6,787 bases of DNA from an uncultured Burkholderiaceae bacterium (lineage in GTDB: Bacteria > Pseudomonadota > Gammaproteobacteria > Burkholderiales > Burkholderiaceae): the NCBI GenBank assembly GCA_937862845.1, contig CALMCK010000147.1, positions 1 through 6,787 on the forward strand, in the 5' to 3' direction. The translations under genes and the position numbers were made by a program. The notes below the pieces were generated by a model. It saw only the letters and a program-made list of their open reading frames with translations. It ran no database searches and was not told where the DNA came from. Shown one piece after another: positions 5,323 to 6,787 of this stretch. Position 1 is the stretch's first letter; the number at the start of each line of letters is the position of its first letter.

Positions 5323-6787
5323 TCATCGCTTGCCGCCAAACAAACTGCCGAGCACACCACGCACGATGGCGCGACCGAGGTTAGAGCCGACGCTGCGCAG
5401 AGTGCTTTTCGCCATGGACTCGACCAAAGAGTCGTTGCGCGATTTGCGCGTGGATGTGCCACCCAGCAGCCCGCCGAGCGAGCCAAGTAAACCACCGCTT
5501 TCTTCCGCTTTTTTTGCTTCGGCTTCTTCGAGCTGTGCTGCGCTGGCCCGCGCATGCAGCTTTTCGTAAGCCGATTCGCTGTCGACGGGTGTGTCGTACA
5601 CGCCCGCGACGATGGAGTTTTTAATGAGCAGCGCGCGCTCTGCGTCGCTGGCGATGCCCAAGCGTGACGGCGGTGGAATCATAAAGACGCGTTGGGTCAC
5701 GCTCGGGCGCCCTTTTTCATCCAGCGTCGAGACCAGCGCTTCGCCGACGCCGAGCTCTGTGATGACACTCGGAATATCCAAGTCTGGGTTCTCGCGCATG
5801 GTCGTCGCAGCGACTTGCACCGCTTTTTGATCGCGCGGTGTGAAGGCACGCAGCGCGTGTTGCACTCGATTGCCGAGTTGGCCGAGCACTGTGTCGGGAA
5901 TGTCAATCGGGTTCTGTGTGACGAAATACACGCCGACGCCTTTTGAGCGGATCAGGCGCACCACTTGTTCGATTTTTTCGAGCAATACTTTCGGTGCGTC
6001 GTTGAACAACAGATGTGCTTCATCAAAGAAAAACACAAACGTCGGCTTCTCCACGTCACCCACTTCAGGCAAGGTCTCAAACAACTCGGACAACATCCAG
6101 AGCAAAAACGCGCCGTACACCCGAGGTGAGCTCATCAGTTTATCCGCCGCGAGGATGTTCACCACGCCTTTGCCGCCGATGGTTTGCATCATGTCAGCGA
6201 TGTTGAGCATGGGCTCCCCAAAAAACTCACTCGCGCCTTGTTCTTCAATCGCCAGCAAGCCACGCTGAACCGCACCAATCGAGGCGGCGGAGACATTGCC
6301 ATAGGTTGTTGTGAATGTTTTCGCGTTTTCGCCGACATAGGTCAGCATCGCGCGCAAATCTTTTAGATCGAGCAACAACATCGCGTTGTCATCGGCGATT
6401 TTAAACACCATATTGAGCACGCCCGTCTGCGTGTCGTTCAAATCAAGCATGCGCGAGAGCAGCAGCGGCCCCATGTCCGAAATCGTCGCGCGGACTGGGT
6501 GGCCTTTCTCACCAAACACATCCCACAGCGTGGTCGGCGCACCTCGATAATCAAGCGCAGGCAAACCAAGATCCTTCATGCGCGCAGCGACTTTTTCGTT
6601 GCCACCACCTGCTTGGCTAATCCCTGCCAAATCACCTTTCACATCCGCCATAAAAACAGGCACGCCGATGTCGGAAAAATGCTGCGCCAAGGCCTGCAAA
6701 CTCACGGTTTTCCCCGTGCCAGTTGCGCCCGTAATCAGCCCATGGCGATTGCCCATTTGCGGTAAAAAGTTGACGTCGATTAGAGAC
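5323..6787 (-). CDS. yjgR: YjgR-type DUF853 HerA-like ATPase, N-terminus cut by right window edge
   Basis: A P-loop NTPase of the HerA/FtsK-like superfamily, close to E. coli YjgR (about 500 aa); its physiological role is not established. The reading frame stays open to the edge (SLIDVNFLPQ before the Met at 6756). E. coli YjgR also has residues ahead of its NRHGLITGATGTGK segment, so that internal Met is probably not the start, and roughly 10-15 codons are missing. Counting from Met6756: Walker A GATGTGKT (10-17), MADVKGDL (36-43), FGEKGHPVRAT (81-91), Walker B FVFFFDEAH (240-248, Asp245/Glu246), TQNP (280-283) and LGNRVQHALRAFTPRDQ (294-310), which probably holds the arginine finger. A linker rich in Ala, Glu and Lys (402-419) and a Gly/Leu-rich tail (421-434) lead to a conserved basic C-terminal segment ending LFGGKR. 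No transmembrane span is evident. The stop is 15 bp before the terC promoter, and I see no terminator between them. Confidence 0.93.
   Translation of the reverse strand, partial: SLIDVNFLPQMGNRHGLITGATGTGKTVSLQALAQHFSDIGVPVFMADVKGDLAGISQAGGGNEKVAARMKDLGLPALDYRGAPTTLWDVFGEKGHPVRATISDMGPLLLSRMLDLNDTQTGVLNMVFKIADDNAMLLLDLKDLRAMLTYVGENAKTFTTTYGNVSAASIGAVQRGLLAIEEQGASEFFGEPMLNIADMMQTIGGKGVVNILAADKLMSSPRVYGAFLLWMLSELFETLPEVGDVEKPTFVFFFDEAHLLFNDAPKVLLEKIEQVVRLIRSKGVGVYFVTQNPIDIPDTVLGQLGNRVQHALRAFTPRDQKAVQVAATTMRENPDLDIPSVITELGVGEALVSTLDEKGRPSVTQRVFMIPPPSRLGIASDAERALLIKNSIVAGVYDTPVDSESAYEKLHARASAAQLEEAEAKKAEESGGLLGSLGGLLGGTSTRKSRNDSLVESMAKSTLRSVGSNLGRAIVRGVLGSLFGGKR

Noticed and set aside
5323..6756. 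Treating Met at 6756 as the true start of the YjgR-type protein
   Set aside because: The frame continues upstream to the window edge with plausible residues, and the E. coli relative also extends beyond this Met. The gene is edge-truncated.

Overview
The window looks like a chromosomal, housekeeping-type segment from a Gram-negative proteobacterium. GC content is moderate (about half, by eye). The proteins align best from memory with E. coli XylB, Can, Alx and YjgR, and a DUF2062 protein is also present. A betaproteobacterium is my best guess, but the sequence alone does not fix the species. I see no insertion sequence, phage gene, tRNA, rRNA or CRISPR array. Coding density is high, and two well-defined non-coding control regions stand out.

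Left part (1-2661): the 5' two-thirds or more of a xylulokinase gene (xylB, minus strand, running off the left edge) is divergent from a ROK-family repressor gene (plus strand). The 287-bp gap between them holds a good sigma70-type promoter for xylB. A near-perfect 16-bp palindrome overlaps its -10 box and start site, and two more small inverted repeats lie nearby. This is the usual layout of a sugar-kinase gene controlled by a divergently encoded ROK repressor, so the regulator is probably a xylose-responsive XylR-type protein. A long perfect inverted repeat with A- and T-rich flanks (2670-2713) ends this block. It can terminate both the repressor gene and the convergent carbonic anhydrase gene.

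Middle part (2741-5308): three minus-strand genes read in the order terC/alx-type membrane protein, DUF2062 membrane protein (2 bp gap) and type II beta-carbonic anhydrase (110 bp gap). The leader of the terC gene carries what I read as a yybP-ykoY manganese riboswitch. It has a promoter whose start site falls at the first base pairs of the aptamer, the conserved GAGTAGC and AGCAAGA loop sequences, a closing P1 stem, and a downstream intrinsic terminator. The 5' arm of that terminator reuses the 3' strand of P1. This predicts transcription ON with Mn2+, so the TerC protein is probably a Mn2+ exporter of the Alx type, with DUF2062 co-transcribed. The riboswitch was not evident from the open reading frames and is the most interesting object here.

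Right part (5323-6787): a minus-strand YjgR-type (DUF853) HerA-like ATPase gene, missing only its first few codons at the right edge. Its stop lies 15 bp upstream of the riboswitch promoter.

The whole window is accounted for by six genes plus the two regulatory regions. No entirely new system is visible. The least described point is the coupling of a DUF2062 gene, and possibly a carbonic anhydrase gene, to a Mn2+ riboswitch.
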